A stretch of DNA of 32,059 nucleotides from an uncultured Lentisphaerota bacterium. GTDB taxonomy: Bacteria > Verrucomicrobiota > Kiritimatiellia > CAIQIC01. How positions within the stretch are numbered: position 1 is the first letter of the stretch; each line of letters starts with the position of its first letter. The notes under the pieces are model-generated. The model was not told where the DNA came from. It ran no database searches and worked only from the letters and a program-made list of their open reading frames with translations. A program made the translations under genes and the position numbers. Where the stretch lies: assembly GCA_903912445.1 (NCBI GenBank), contig CAIWHP010000262.1:1-32059 (forward strand), read 5' to 3'. Positions 17,418 to 25,608 of this stretch are shown one piece after another.

Positions 17418-18290
17418 ATGAAAACCATTTCTTCCATCATGTGTGCTGTTTGCCTGCTGGGCGCGTCCGCGTGCGCGGCCGAGGCGCTGAAGCCAGTGGC
17501 TTTCGCCAAGCCGCCGGCGGGCGTGGAGCGCATCGAGCTGTTCCTATTGATCGGTCAGTCGAACATGAAGGGCCGCGGCGAAGTGCCCGCGACGCAGACG
17601 CCGGACCCGCGTATTGCCATGCTGCACTTCAAAACGGATCAGTGGTTTCTCGCGCGGCATCCGCTGCACCACGCCGGCGATCCTGTGACGCTGAAGGGTG
17701 GCGGCAACGAGGGCGTCGGTCCCGGCCTCGCGTTTGCGCAGGCGCTGCTCGTGCGCGAGCCGAAAATCATGGTCGGCCTCGTGCCCTGCGCCGTCGGCGG
17801 CAGCAAGCTGAATCTCTGGATGAAAGGCGGCAGGCTCTATGTAGAAGCCCTGCGCCGCGCACGGCTCGCGCTTGCGACGAAGTCCTCCGTGCCGGTCGCG
17901 CTCAAGGGCGCGCTCTGGTTACAGGGCGAAGCCGACGCGACGCCCGAATTGCAGCCCACCTATCAGGCGCGGCTCGCGCGCATGATTGACGCCCTGCGCG
18001 CCGACCTCGCCGTGCCGGAGCTGCCGTTCGTCGCCGCGACCATCGGCGAGTTTCGTGCGCCGGCCAAGGCAGGCCCATCCGGCAAGTCGCTCATCAACGA
18101 GGCCTTGTTCGTGTTGCCAAAGCAGCGGGCGCATACCGCCTGCGTGGATGCCCGTGATCTCCAGGGGCACATCGGCGATGGCGTGCATTATAATGCGGCC
18201 TCTGCCAACATCATCGGTGAGCGGATGGCGGCGAAATATTTCGAGCTGCAAGCGCAGCTGGTCGGAAGCGAACAAAAAGGAAAACCATGA
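17418..18290 (+). CDS. Sialate-O-acetylesterase-type SGNH carbohydrate esterase
   Basis: 290 residues. Sec leader MKTISSIMCAVCLLGASACA, cleavage probably before AEALKP. The SASA/DUF303 (CE6-like) family removes acetyl groups from sugars. Visible motifs: FLLIGQSNMKGRGE with nucleophile S48 (codon 17559), PCAVGGSKL, GALWLQGEADA, and DGVHYN with D254 and H257 as the expected acid-base pair. The catalytic set is complete and the length is normal for the family. The gene starts seven bases after the sulfatase stop, with AGG just before the ATG. Its TGA overlaps an ATG (18287) that opens a degenerate sulfatase remnant. The acetylated substrate is not known from sequence. Confidence 0.88.
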   Translation: MKTISSIMCAVCLLGASACAAEALKPVAFAKPPAGVERIELFLLIGQSNMKGRGEVPATQTPDPRIAMLHFKTDQWFLARHPLHHAGDPVTLKGGGNEGVGPGLAFAQALLVREPKIMVGLVPCAVGGSKLNLWMKGGRLYVEALRRARLALATKSSVPVALKGALWLQGEADATPELQPTYQARLARMIDALRADLAVPELPFVAATIGEFRAPAKAGPSGKSLINEALFVLPKQRAHTACVDARDLQGHIGDGVHYNAASANIIGERMAAKYFELQAQLVGSEQKGKP

Positions 18291-18530
18291 AGAAAGGTTT
18301 GTTCCTCATGCGCTGCCGGGCCTCGCTGACACGCCGCGACCGGCCCGGTGCCTGCTCGACGGCGAAAGCCGGGTGCCGCGGCTGTGCAACGATATCGGTG
18401 AGCCGAAGACTATCGCCAAGGAGAAGCCGGAGCTGACGCAGAAGTTGCATGCGCCGATGCCTACGCTGAACAACGACGATGCGAAGCAGGGCAAGGGTAC
18501 GAAGAAAAGAACAAGGCGGGCAAGCAGTAG
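18287..18530 (+). pseudogene. Eroded sulfatase remnant
   Basis: ATG 18287 overlaps the esterase stop and opens a short MKKGLFL leader, but that frame decays into Arg/Cys-rich sequence and stops after about 50 codons. In another frame (from about 18358) the wording is LCNDIGEPKTIAKEKPELTQ followed by KLHAPMPTLNN, the typical C-terminal end of PVC S1 sulfatases (NDIGE..DLA..KPEL..KLH...APMPTPN). It is itself shortened, since about ten residues normally lie between KLHA and PMPT. A third frame supplies KNKAGKQ and TAG 18528. The whole catalytic domain is missing. Reading: internal deletion plus frameshifts of a former sulfatase gene. Confidence 0.65.
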
Positions 18531-18652
18531 GGGGAGAGCGGGTGAAGCGTTGCCCTGTGGGTGTTCTCCAAGGCTTGGAAAAACACAGGGACTGATGATG
18601 GGTGGGGTAGGGAGCGCTGGGTGGCTTTGAAATTTGCGAAGGGAAACTGAAG
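18531..18652. other. Intergenic gap before GH106 gene
   Basis: 122 bp holding one palindrome (18562-18585) and the AAGGGA-type ribosome binding site of the next gene (about 18639). No promoter stands out and I see no other gene here. Confidence 0.5.
18562..18585. repeat. Single palindromic element, unit F (intergenic, extended arms)
   Basis: Core CTCCAAGGCTTGGAAAA, centre 18572. It is flanked by CCCTGTG (18553-18559) and CACAGGG (18584-18590), so the inverted repeat extends outward with a small bulge. It is the only copy without a partner about 32 bp away. Confidence 0.8.
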
Positions 18653-21600
18653 ATGAAAATCTGGAACTGGATAGTGTTGTTGCAGTTGGTCGTCACGGTG
18701 GCGCGGGGCGGCGATCTGGCGGGCGGGTTCGCCAAGCCGCCCGACGAGGCGAAACCGCTGACCTGGTGGCACTGGTTGAATGGCACGGTTACGCGCGAGG
18801 GGATCACCGCCGATCTTGAGTCCATGAAACGCGCGGGCCTCGGCGGCTGCTACATGTTCAACTGCGGTGTCGGGATGCCCGAGGGCGGCGTGAAGTTCAT
18901 GCAGCCGGAGTGGCTCGCGATGATGGATCACACGGTGAAGGAGGCGCAGCGGCTCGGTCTGGTCTTTGGCATCCATAACTGCGACGGTTTCTCGCAGAGC
19001 GGCGGCCCGTGGATCAAGCCGGAAACCTCGATGAAGGAACTGAGGTGGACCACCCATGAGGTGGTCGGTCCCGCCAAGTTCGATGGCAAGCTGGAGACGC
19101 CGGAGTCCAAGGAGGATTTCTATCGCGACGTCGCCGTGGTCGCGTATCCGCTGCCCAAGGGTGGGATGCTGAAAGGCGCCACGCTTTCCGGTTCACTGAA
19201 ACCGGCGGAACTTGCCAAACTCGTGGATGGCAACCCGCAGACGAAGGTCGAGTTCCCGCTCCCGGCGGATAGGAACGTGATCGATTTCACCTTTGCCGAA
19301 CCGCAAACGGTGCGCTCGGTGATCTGCCACAACTCCACGCTGCACAAGTGGGAAGAAGATTTCGCCATCCAGATGGAAGTCTCCGCCGACGGGCAGACGT
19401 TTCGCAAGGTCGGCGCATTCACGGTGAACTGGGACATGATCGGCGGCGGGAAGGTCACCGCCGCGTGCGACGAAGCGACCGGCAAGGTTTTCCGGCTGAC
19501 GTTCAAGAACCCGTGGCCGTTCAGCCTCGGCGAGATCGAGCTGAGCGACGCGGCACGGGTGCATTTCGCCGAGTCCAAGGCGGCGTATCTGCGCAGCCGC
19601 GGCCACGGCGCGGAGCGGCGGCATCACGATGCCTATCCGGGTCCCGACCGTAACCGCGCGTTGCCGGCGGAACTGGTCGTCGCGCGCGATGCGGTAAAAA
19701 ATATTTCCGCGCAGATGACACACGACGGCCGCTTGCAGTGGGCCGTGCCGCCCGGGCGCTGGCGCATCGTGCGCCTTGGCTACAGCAGCAACGGCCACTA
19801 CGTTGCGCCGGCGACCCCCGAAGGCCGCGGCCTGGAGTGCGACAAGCTGGATCCCAAGATCGTGCGGTTCCATCTCGACCAGTACGCCGGCAAACTGCTC
19901 GAACGCGCCGGGTCGCTGGCGGGCAAGACGTTCAAGGCGATGGAGATTGATAGCTGGGAGTGCGGCATCCAGAACTGGACGGCGGGCTTCGAGCAGCGCT
20001 TCCAGCAAAAGCTGGGCTACGACCTGCTCGCCTTCGCGCCCGCGTTGACCGACGGTTGGATCGTGGACAGCGCCGACGCGACCGAGCGCGCGCTGTGGGA
20101 CTGGCGGCGTTTCCTCTCCGACCAGTTCGCGGAAAATTATTACACGGTCGTCACCCAGTTCGCCCACGAGAAGGGCATCACCTATGTTTCCGAACCGACC
20201 GGCCGGCAGACCTATCACTATGACGCGGCGAACGCCCGTTATCCGGATGTGCCGATGGGCGAGTTCTGGATTGACCAAGGGCCGGGGCAGGGCGTGCGCG
20301 TGGACTGCAAGCTCTCGTCCTCCATCGCGCACACCACCGGCAAGCGCATCGTCGCCGCCGAGTCCTATACGGCGGGCGGACTGGCGGCGGGCTGGCAGAC
20401 CCATCCGTTCATGCTCAAGGCCGAGGGCGACCGCGCGTTCTGCGCCGGTGTCAACCAGTTCGTCTTCCACACCTATGCGCACCAACCCTACAAGGCCAGC
20501 GGGCCGGGTTTCACCTTCGCGTCGTGGGGCCTGAACTTCAACCGCGGCAACACGTGGTGGGAAGTCGCGCGGCCGTGGCTGGACTACCTGACGCGCTGCA
20601 ATCAAATGCTGCGCGAGGGCCAGCCGGCCGCCGACGTGCTGTGGTTCATCGGTGAGGACGTGCCCAACCGCATCGCGTGGCGCGATGAGTTGCATCCGGT
20701 GCTGCCGGCGGGCTACGACTTCGACGGCTGCGACGTGCAGTCGCTGCTGGGCGCGCGCGTGGTGAACGGGCGGATCGTGCTCGAGTGCGGCGCGGTATAT
20801 CGCGTGCTCCTGCTGGCGAACCTTCCGACGATGCGGCCGGCCGTGCTGAAGAAGGTTGGCGAGTTGGCGGCGGCGGGCGCAACGGTGCTCGGCCCGCGGC
20901 CTCAGCAGTCGCCGAGCATGTGCGACCTCGGCGCGGGCGACGCCGCGCTGCGCAAACTCGCGGAGGAACTCTGGAATGGAAAAGTGCAGAGCGGCCTTTC
21001 CTTTGAAGACCTGTTCAAGCGCATCAACCTGCCGCCGGATTTCGAGCCGCGCAGCAGCACGGGCGACGCCGACATTCTTTTCATCCATCGCCGCACAGGC
21101 GAAGCCGATATCTATTTCGTCTCGAACCAGAAGCAGCGCCCCGAGGAAATCACCGCCACCTTCCGCGTCGGCGACCGCGCGCCGGAACTGTGGGATGCCA
21201 CGACAGGCGCGATCACGAAGCCCGGCGTGTTCGAGGTTGCCGGCGGGCGCACGACGTTGCCGCTGCGCCTGGCGCCGAATGGCTCCGTCTTCGTTGTGTT
21301 CCGCGGCGCGCTGCCCGCGCGTTACGTCGCAGCAGTGGAGCCCGAACAAGCCCCGGTGAAGTGCATCGCACCGCCGGTTCCGGCCGGCGTGGAAACGGCG
21401 CAGGGCACGTTCACCATCAGCGTCTGGGTGAAGCCCGATGACAACATAGCGCTGCCCGTCGCGCGCAAGGAACTGATCGCGTTGCGCGGTTTGAACTGGG
21501 CGGTCTTCGCCGAGCAAGGTGCCGCGAAATTTGGCGAGGGCCACGCGGGCGCCGGCTTGAGCGTGGGCCGTAACGGCGTCTGCGCCATGGAACACTCCGC

Positions 21601-22576
21601 GCGCTACGCGCCGGCGGTCATCACGCATGCCGCCGAGCTCAAGGGCTGGACACATCTTGCCCTCGTCTATTCCGCCAACGTGCCGCGGCTGTTCGTGAAC
21701 GGCGTCGAGGCCGGCAAAGGCGTCAAGGGGCCGATGGTGGTCCACGGCTCGGTAGGCAAAGGCGGAGCCGCGTTCCGCGGCGAGCGCTCGACGGTTCAAC
21801 TCTTCGACTGCGCGCTCACGGCGCAGGAAATCGTTGCGCTCGCCTCGAATCCTCCGGACGCGCAGGCTGCCGCGCCGTCGCTGGAGATCGAGCGTGGCGC
21901 CGATGGCAAACTACTGGCGCTGTGGCAGGAGCCGGGATCGTTCAACGTGCGCTTCAACGACGGTACGCGCGCTGCGCTCAAGGCGCCGAAGCTGCCGGAG
22001 CCGCAGACTCTCTCTGGCACGTGGGACGTGACCTTCCCGCCGCACCTCGGCGCGCCGGCCTCGGCCAAGCTCGACAAGCTCATCTCGCTCTCGCAGCACA
22101 AGGAGCCGGGCATCAAATTCTTCTCGGGCACGGCGACGTATCGCACGACATTCAACCATTCACCATCCGCCATGCACCATTTCTTCCTCGATCTCGGCGA
22201 CGTGCAGGTGATCGCTGCCGTGAAGCTCAACGGGCGCGACCTCGGTATCCACTGGAAGCCGCCGTTCCGCGTGGACGTGAGCAACGAGCTGAAGGCTGGC
22301 GCGAACGAGCTGGAGATCAGCGTCACATCGCTCTGGCCAAACCGCATGATCGGCGACGCCACGCTGCCGGACGATATCGAGTGGAAGAAGGGCGGGCGGC
22401 GCGGCCAGTATCCCGCGCAGTGGCCCGACTGGCTCGTGAAGGGCACGCCGCGGCCGAGCGGCCGCATCGCGTTCTGCACCCGCAAAGCGGTGTATGACAA
22501 GGACGACACGCTGCTTCCGTCCGGCCTGATCGGGCCGGTGACGCTGCGGGCGGTGGAACAGATGGAAGTGAAATGA
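18653..22576 (+). CDS. GH106 alpha-L-rhamnosidase-like protein with LamG-like domain
   Basis: 1,307 residues. Sec leader MKIWNWIVLLQLVVTVARGG. GH106 wording at the mature start: KPLTWWHWLNGTVTREGI and KRAGLGGCYMFN. Likely catalytic glutamates are E436 (MEIDSWECGIQNW, codon 19958) and E570 (RIVAAESYTAGG, codon 20360), both in the places where GH106 keeps them. A Rossmann-like segment follows (about 660-760: ADVLWFIGEDVP, YRVLLLANLPTM). Around residues 915-1070 is a concanavalin/LamG-like domain (GTFTISVWVKPDD, GWTHLALVYSANVPRLFVNG, VQLFDCALTAQEI). The C-terminal beta-sandwich (LDLGDVQVIAAVKLNGRDLG, GLIGPVTLRAVEQ) is usual for this family. Predicted to release terminal L-rhamnose outside the cytoplasm. 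Same overall plan as the gene at 10358. Confidence 0.87.
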   Translation: MKIWNWIVLLQLVVTVARGGDLAGGFAKPPDEAKPLTWWHWLNGTVTREGITADLESMKRAGLGGCYMFNCGVGMPEGGVKFMQPEWLAMMDHTVKEAQRLGLVFGIHNCDGFSQSGGPWIKPETSMKELRWTTHEVVGPAKFDGKLETPESKEDFYRDVAVVAYPLPKGGMLKGATLSGSLKPAELAKLVDGNPQTKVEFPLPADRNVIDFTFAEPQTVRSVICHNSTLHKWEEDFAIQMEVSADGQTFRKVGAFTVNWDMIGGGKVTAACDEATGKVFRLTFKNPWPFSLGEIELSDAARVHFAESKAAYLRSRGHGAERRHHDAYPGPDRNRALPAELVVARDAVKNISAQMTHDGRLQWAVPPGRWRIVRLGYSSNGHYVAPATPEGRGLECDKLDPKIVRFHLDQYAGKLLERAGSLAGKTFKAMEIDSWECGIQNWTAGFEQRFQQKLGYDLLAFAPALTDGWIVDSADATERALWDWRRFLSDQFAENYYTVVTQFAHEKGITYVSEPTGRQTYHYDAANARYPDVPMGEFWIDQGPGQGVRVDCKLSSSIAHTTGKRIVAAESYTAGGLAAGWQTHPFMLKAEGDRAFCAGVNQFVFHTYAHQPYKASGPGFTFASWGLNFNRGNTWWEVARPWLDYLTRCNQMLREGQPAADVLWFIGEDVPNRIAWRDELHPVLPAGYDFDGCDVQSLLGARVVNGRIVLECGAVYRVLLLANLPTMRPAVLKKVGELAAAGATVLGPRPQQSPSMCDLGAGDAALRKLAEELWNGKVQSGLSFEDLFKRINLPPDFEPRSSTGDADILFIHRRTGEADIYFVSNQKQRPEEITATFRVGDRAPELWDATTGAITKPGVFEVAGGRTTLPLRLAPNGSVFVVFRGALPARYVAAVEPEQAPVKCIAPPVPAGVETAQGTFTISVWVKPDDNIALPVARKELIALRGLNWAVFAEQGAAKFGEGHAGAGLSVGRNGVCAMEHSARYAPAVITHAAELKGWTHLALVYSANVPRLFVNGVEAGKGVKGPMVVHGSVGKGGAAFRGERSTVQLFDCALTAQEIVALASNPPDAQAAAPSLEIERGADGKLLALWQEPGSFNVRFNDGTRAALKAPKLPEPQTLSGTWDVTFPPHLGAPASAKLDKLISLSQHKEPGIKFFSGTATYRTTFNHSPSAMHHFFLDLGDVQVIAAVKLNGRDLGIHWKPPFRVDVSNELKAGANELEISVTSLWPNRMIGDATLPDDIEWKKGGRRGQYPAQWPDWLVKGTPRPSGRIAFCTRKAVYDKDDTLLPSGLIGPVTLRAVEQMEVK

Positions 22577-22579
22577 AAG

Positions 22580-22632
22580 TTTCCAAGGTTCGGAAAAACA
22601 GCTAATTTGCGTTTCCAACCCTTGGAAAACGC
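22580..22632. repeat. Paired palindromic element, unit G (intergenic, abutting a ribosome binding site)
   Basis: Left palindrome 22580-22598 (TTTCCAAGGTTCGGAAAAA, one mismatch pair), centre 22588. Right palindrome 22609-22632 has GCG and CGC added outside (GCGTTTCCAA, CCC, TTGGAAAACGC), centre 22620: 32 bp apart. The right arm ends one base before the GGGAG (22633-22637) of the next gene. Confidence 0.9.
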
Positions 22633-22644
22633 GGGAGACAAAAG

Positions 22645-24348
22645 ATGAAACGGATGCTGATGTGGGGTGCGGTGCTGGCGTTGGGCGTTGTGGCGCGCGG
22701 GCAGGGGCCGCACAAGGCGCCGCTCTGCGAGGGGACGATCAAGGCGACGGTGGCGCTGGATGGCAAGCTGTTCGCGCAACAGATGCAGCTGATCGGAGAG
22801 CGCCGCGCGGGTTGGCTTGCGAAGGCCGAGGCCGCGCAACCCAAGCTGATCCACACCGCGAAGCAACCCGTCGCGCTGGTCAAGGTGGAGAAGGACGCGG
22901 CCGGTTTCCAGGGCTGGAAGACGGTCAACGCTGGGAAACCGGAGTCCATCTGCAACAAGCCGCTGAAGCCGGGCGACAGTTTCATCCTGGACTTCGGCGA
23001 GCACATGGCGGGGCAGTTCGTGTTTTCGCTGCGCGCTTTTGAGATCCCCGTGGACGCGCCGGTGCGGCTCGGGCTGATTTTCGGCGAGGTGCCCGCGGAG
23101 GTCATCGAGCCGTTCGACCCACACGTGTCGGGTCTGGCACGGTCATGGATGCAGGACGAAGTCTTCACTTTCGACGACGTGCCGCAGACCGTGACGCTGC
23201 CGCGCCGCTACGCGTTCCGCTACGTGAAGGTGACGGTGATTGCGTGCAGCAAGCACGGCAAGTTCGGCTTCTCGGATCTCCACGCCCAGGCGGTCAGCTC
23301 CGCCGACGAGGGCAAGCTGCTGCCGTTCACGCCGCGCAATGCGGATGAGGCGGCGCTGGACCGCGTCGCGCGCAACACGCTGCGCGACTGCATGCAGACC
23401 GTGTTCGAGGATGGCCCGAAGCGCGACCGCCGGCTCTGGCTGGGCGACCTGCGGTTGCAGGCGCTGGCGAACTACGCGACCTACCGCAACTACGACCTAG
23501 TGAAGCGGTCGCTCTACATCCTCGCCGGCACGGCTTCGCCGGAAGGGCTCGTCGGCACGTGCTCCTTCGAGCGGCCGCAGCCCACGCGCGGCGGCAACAG
23601 CATCCTCGACTACACCGCGCTCTTCGCTCCGACGGTGCTGGAATATCTCGACGCCAGCGGCGACCGCGCGACGGCGGAAGACCTGTGGCCGCTGGTGGTC
23701 AAGCAGCTCGACTTCACGCTGGAGCCCGTCAACCGCGACGGCCTGCTCGTGCAGCCGACGAACTGGTGGTGTTTTATTGACTGGCATCGCACGCTCGACA
23801 AACAGGCGCCGGAGCACGCGATCGTGCTGTTTGGCTTGAAGGCGACGCTCAAGCTGGCCGAAAAGCTCGGCAAGGAAAAGGAAGTCGCGTTCATTCCGGC
23901 AACCCTTGCGAAGATGGAGGAAGCCGCACGGAAAAATCTCTGGGACGAAACGCTCGGCATGTTCATCAGCGGGCCGAAGCGCGAGCTTTCGTGGGCATCG
24001 CAGGCGTGGATGGTGCTCGCCGGCGTGCCCTCGGCGGAGCAGGCGAAGCGCGCGATGTCCGGCGTGATCCAGAGCGCGACGGCGGAGAAGCCCGTCACGC
24101 CCTATCTGCATCACTACGTGGTCGAGGCGCTGCTCGCGGCGGGGATGCGCGACGAGGCGACGCGGCACCTGCAATCCTACTGGGGCGAGATGGTGAAGAA
24201 AGGCGCGGACACGTTCTGGGAAGTCTATGTTTCCGGAGACGATTTCCTTTCGCCCTACAAGAGCCATCTGATGAACAGCTATTGCCACGCCTGGAGCTGT
24301 ACGCCCACCTATCTGCTGCGGCGCGAACAGCAGCAAAAGGCGAAATAA
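22645..24348 (+). CDS. GH78-like alpha-L-rhamnosidase family protein
   Basis: 567 residues; ATG 22645 with GGGAG seven bases upstream. Sec leader MKRMLMWGAVLALGVVARGQ. N-terminal beta-sandwich (FILDFGEHMAGQFVFSLRAF, YAFRYVKVTVIA), then an (alpha/alpha)6 barrel from about residue 225 with the GH78 hallmark region EDGPKRDRRLWLGDLRLQ and the distal GADTFWEVY (E526, codon 24220) and NSYCHAWSCTPTYLL. In characterised GH78 enzymes the first motif reads R-D-E-R, with the Glu as general acid; here that place is R262 (codon 23428). Either this is a subfamily with altered chemistry or a different residue serves. It is shorter than most GH78 enzymes (often 850-1,100 residues). Probably works with the neighbouring GH106 protein on rhamnose-containing chains. 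Confidence 0.78.
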   Translation: MKRMLMWGAVLALGVVARGQGPHKAPLCEGTIKATVALDGKLFAQQMQLIGERRAGWLAKAEAAQPKLIHTAKQPVALVKVEKDAAGFQGWKTVNAGKPESICNKPLKPGDSFILDFGEHMAGQFVFSLRAFEIPVDAPVRLGLIFGEVPAEVIEPFDPHVSGLARSWMQDEVFTFDDVPQTVTLPRRYAFRYVKVTVIACSKHGKFGFSDLHAQAVSSADEGKLLPFTPRNADEAALDRVARNTLRDCMQTVFEDGPKRDRRLWLGDLRLQALANYATYRNYDLVKRSLYILAGTASPEGLVGTCSFERPQPTRGGNSILDYTALFAPTVLEYLDASGDRATAEDLWPLVVKQLDFTLEPVNRDGLLVQPTNWWCFIDWHRTLDKQAPEHAIVLFGLKATLKLAEKLGKEKEVAFIPATLAKMEEAARKNLWDETLGMFISGPKRELSWASQAWMVLAGVPSAEQAKRAMSGVIQSATAEKPVTPYLHHYVVEALLAAGMRDEATRHLQSYWGEMVKKGADTFWEVYVSGDDFLSPYKSHLMNSYCHAWSCTPTYLLRREQQQKAK

Positions 24349-24359
24349 GCGGGAGCCGC

Positions 24360-25604
24360 ATGAAGAAAGCCTTTTGGGTTTTGCTCGTAGCAGCGCTGCA
24401 AGCGTGCGCGCAGGAAGCGCCGCCGCAGGTGGCGGTCAACATTTCCGTCCGCGAGTGCGGCGCGCGGGGCGATGGCGTCGTCGATGACAGCGGGGCGTTC
24501 CAGCAGGCGTTCGACCAGGCGGCGCTGGCCGCGCACGCCACGATCCGGATCCCGGCGGGCGCCTACCGGCTCGCGCGGCGGGCCGAGATGAAATTCGCCG
24601 GCGCAGTCGGCAACGGGCTCGCGATCGTCGGGGAAGGGCAGGGCGTGAGCGTCATCCATTGCGCCAACACGAACGGCGCGCTCAAGGTGCGCAACGAGCT
24701 GTGCCAGACGCAGGTGACGGTGCGCGACCTGACGCTGCTGGCGGATATTCCCGACGCGGGCACGGCGCTGGAGGTTTCGTCCTCGGCGCGCGGCGTGCGC
24801 AACTACCGCACGCTGACGGTGCTGAACGTGGACATGCGCGGCGCGGGTCTGCCGACGCACAACTTCTTCAGCCGCGGCCTGTGCGCGCTGGCGCAGTGGC
24901 GGCCGCTTTTCCAGAACGTGGTGTTTGCCGGCATTCTCGATCCCGCGCTGAAGGAAAACGATCCGGCCAACGACGCATTGCGTTTCAAGCCCGAATATGG
25001 GATTTGCGCCGACTGGTCCTACGCGCCGAGCTTCCAGCACTGCTACGCGTGGTCGTGCCACACCGGCTACCGCGTCGTCTCGCGCGACCTCAAGCCGGAA
25101 GGCCCGGAGGACGGCGCGTTCTACCGCTGCACGGCGGTCGGTACCCGCATCGGCATCGAGGTGGACACGCCGTGCATCGAGCCGCAGCTGGTGCTGGACG
25201 CCTGCCACCTTAACTGCCGCGAGGCCGGCGTCCGCCTGCGCAACCGGAAGTTTTTCAATATCGTGAACTGCCTGTTCTATGCGCAGACCGAGGACCGGTG
25301 TGCCTATACGGACATCGCGCTCCAGAATTGCTGGGCTGGTTTGATCAGCGGCAATACGTTCCATTCGCCGCAGCCCAACAACGTGAAGGCGGAGCCGGCG
25401 TCGCGGCGCACGTGCATCGCAGTCGACCAGGAGTCGCGCCACATCCTCGTCAGCGGGAATATGTTCAACGGCAAGGGGATTGCGCTGCGCTGTGAGGATG
25501 GCGCCAAGGATATCAAGCAGGTGAACAACCAGCTCATCAATCCCTTTGCGGTCATGCCGCATAAAGCCGCTGCCAAGGCCTTGGATCCGAACGAAGGGAA
25601 ATGA
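24360..25604 (+). CDS. Right-handed parallel beta-helix protein (pectate-lyase-3-like)
   Basis: 414 residues from ATG 24360 (GGGAG at 24351), 11 bases after the GH78-like gene. Leader MKKAFWVLLVAALQACAQ; LQAC could act as a lipobox, otherwise cleavage is after ACA. The mature start NISVRECGARGDGVVDDSGAFQQAF is the classic N-terminal cap of pectate-lyase-3/GH28-like beta-helix proteins. Repeating short strands follow (TLTVLNVDMRG, VVFAGILDP, LVLDACHLNCREAGVRL, FNIVNCLFY, CWAGLISGNTF, HILVSGNMFNG). I cannot point to catalytic residues, so it could be a lyase, hydrolase or epimerase. The C-terminus (AAAKALDPNEGK) contains a short CCAAGGCCTTGG palindrome at 25573-25584. Confidence 0.78.
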   Translation: MKKAFWVLLVAALQACAQEAPPQVAVNISVRECGARGDGVVDDSGAFQQAFDQAALAAHATIRIPAGAYRLARRAEMKFAGAVGNGLAIVGEGQGVSVIHCANTNGALKVRNELCQTQVTVRDLTLLADIPDAGTALEVSSSARGVRNYRTLTVLNVDMRGAGLPTHNFFSRGLCALAQWRPLFQNVVFAGILDPALKENDPANDALRFKPEYGICADWSYAPSFQHCYAWSCHTGYRVVSRDLKPEGPEDGAFYRCTAVGTRIGIEVDTPCIEPQLVLDACHLNCREAGVRLRNRKFFNIVNCLFYAQTEDRCAYTDIALQNCWAGLISGNTFHSPQPNNVKAEPASRRTCIAVDQESRHILVSGNMFNGKGIALRCEDGAKDIKQVNNQLINPFAVMPHKAAAKALDPNEGK

Positions 25605-25608
25605 CACG

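Noticed and set aside
25573-25584. CCAAGGCCTTGG near the end of the beta-helix gene as another copy of the repeat
   Set aside because: It lacks the T/A flanks and a partner 32 bp away, and has an even-length centre; probably coincidence.
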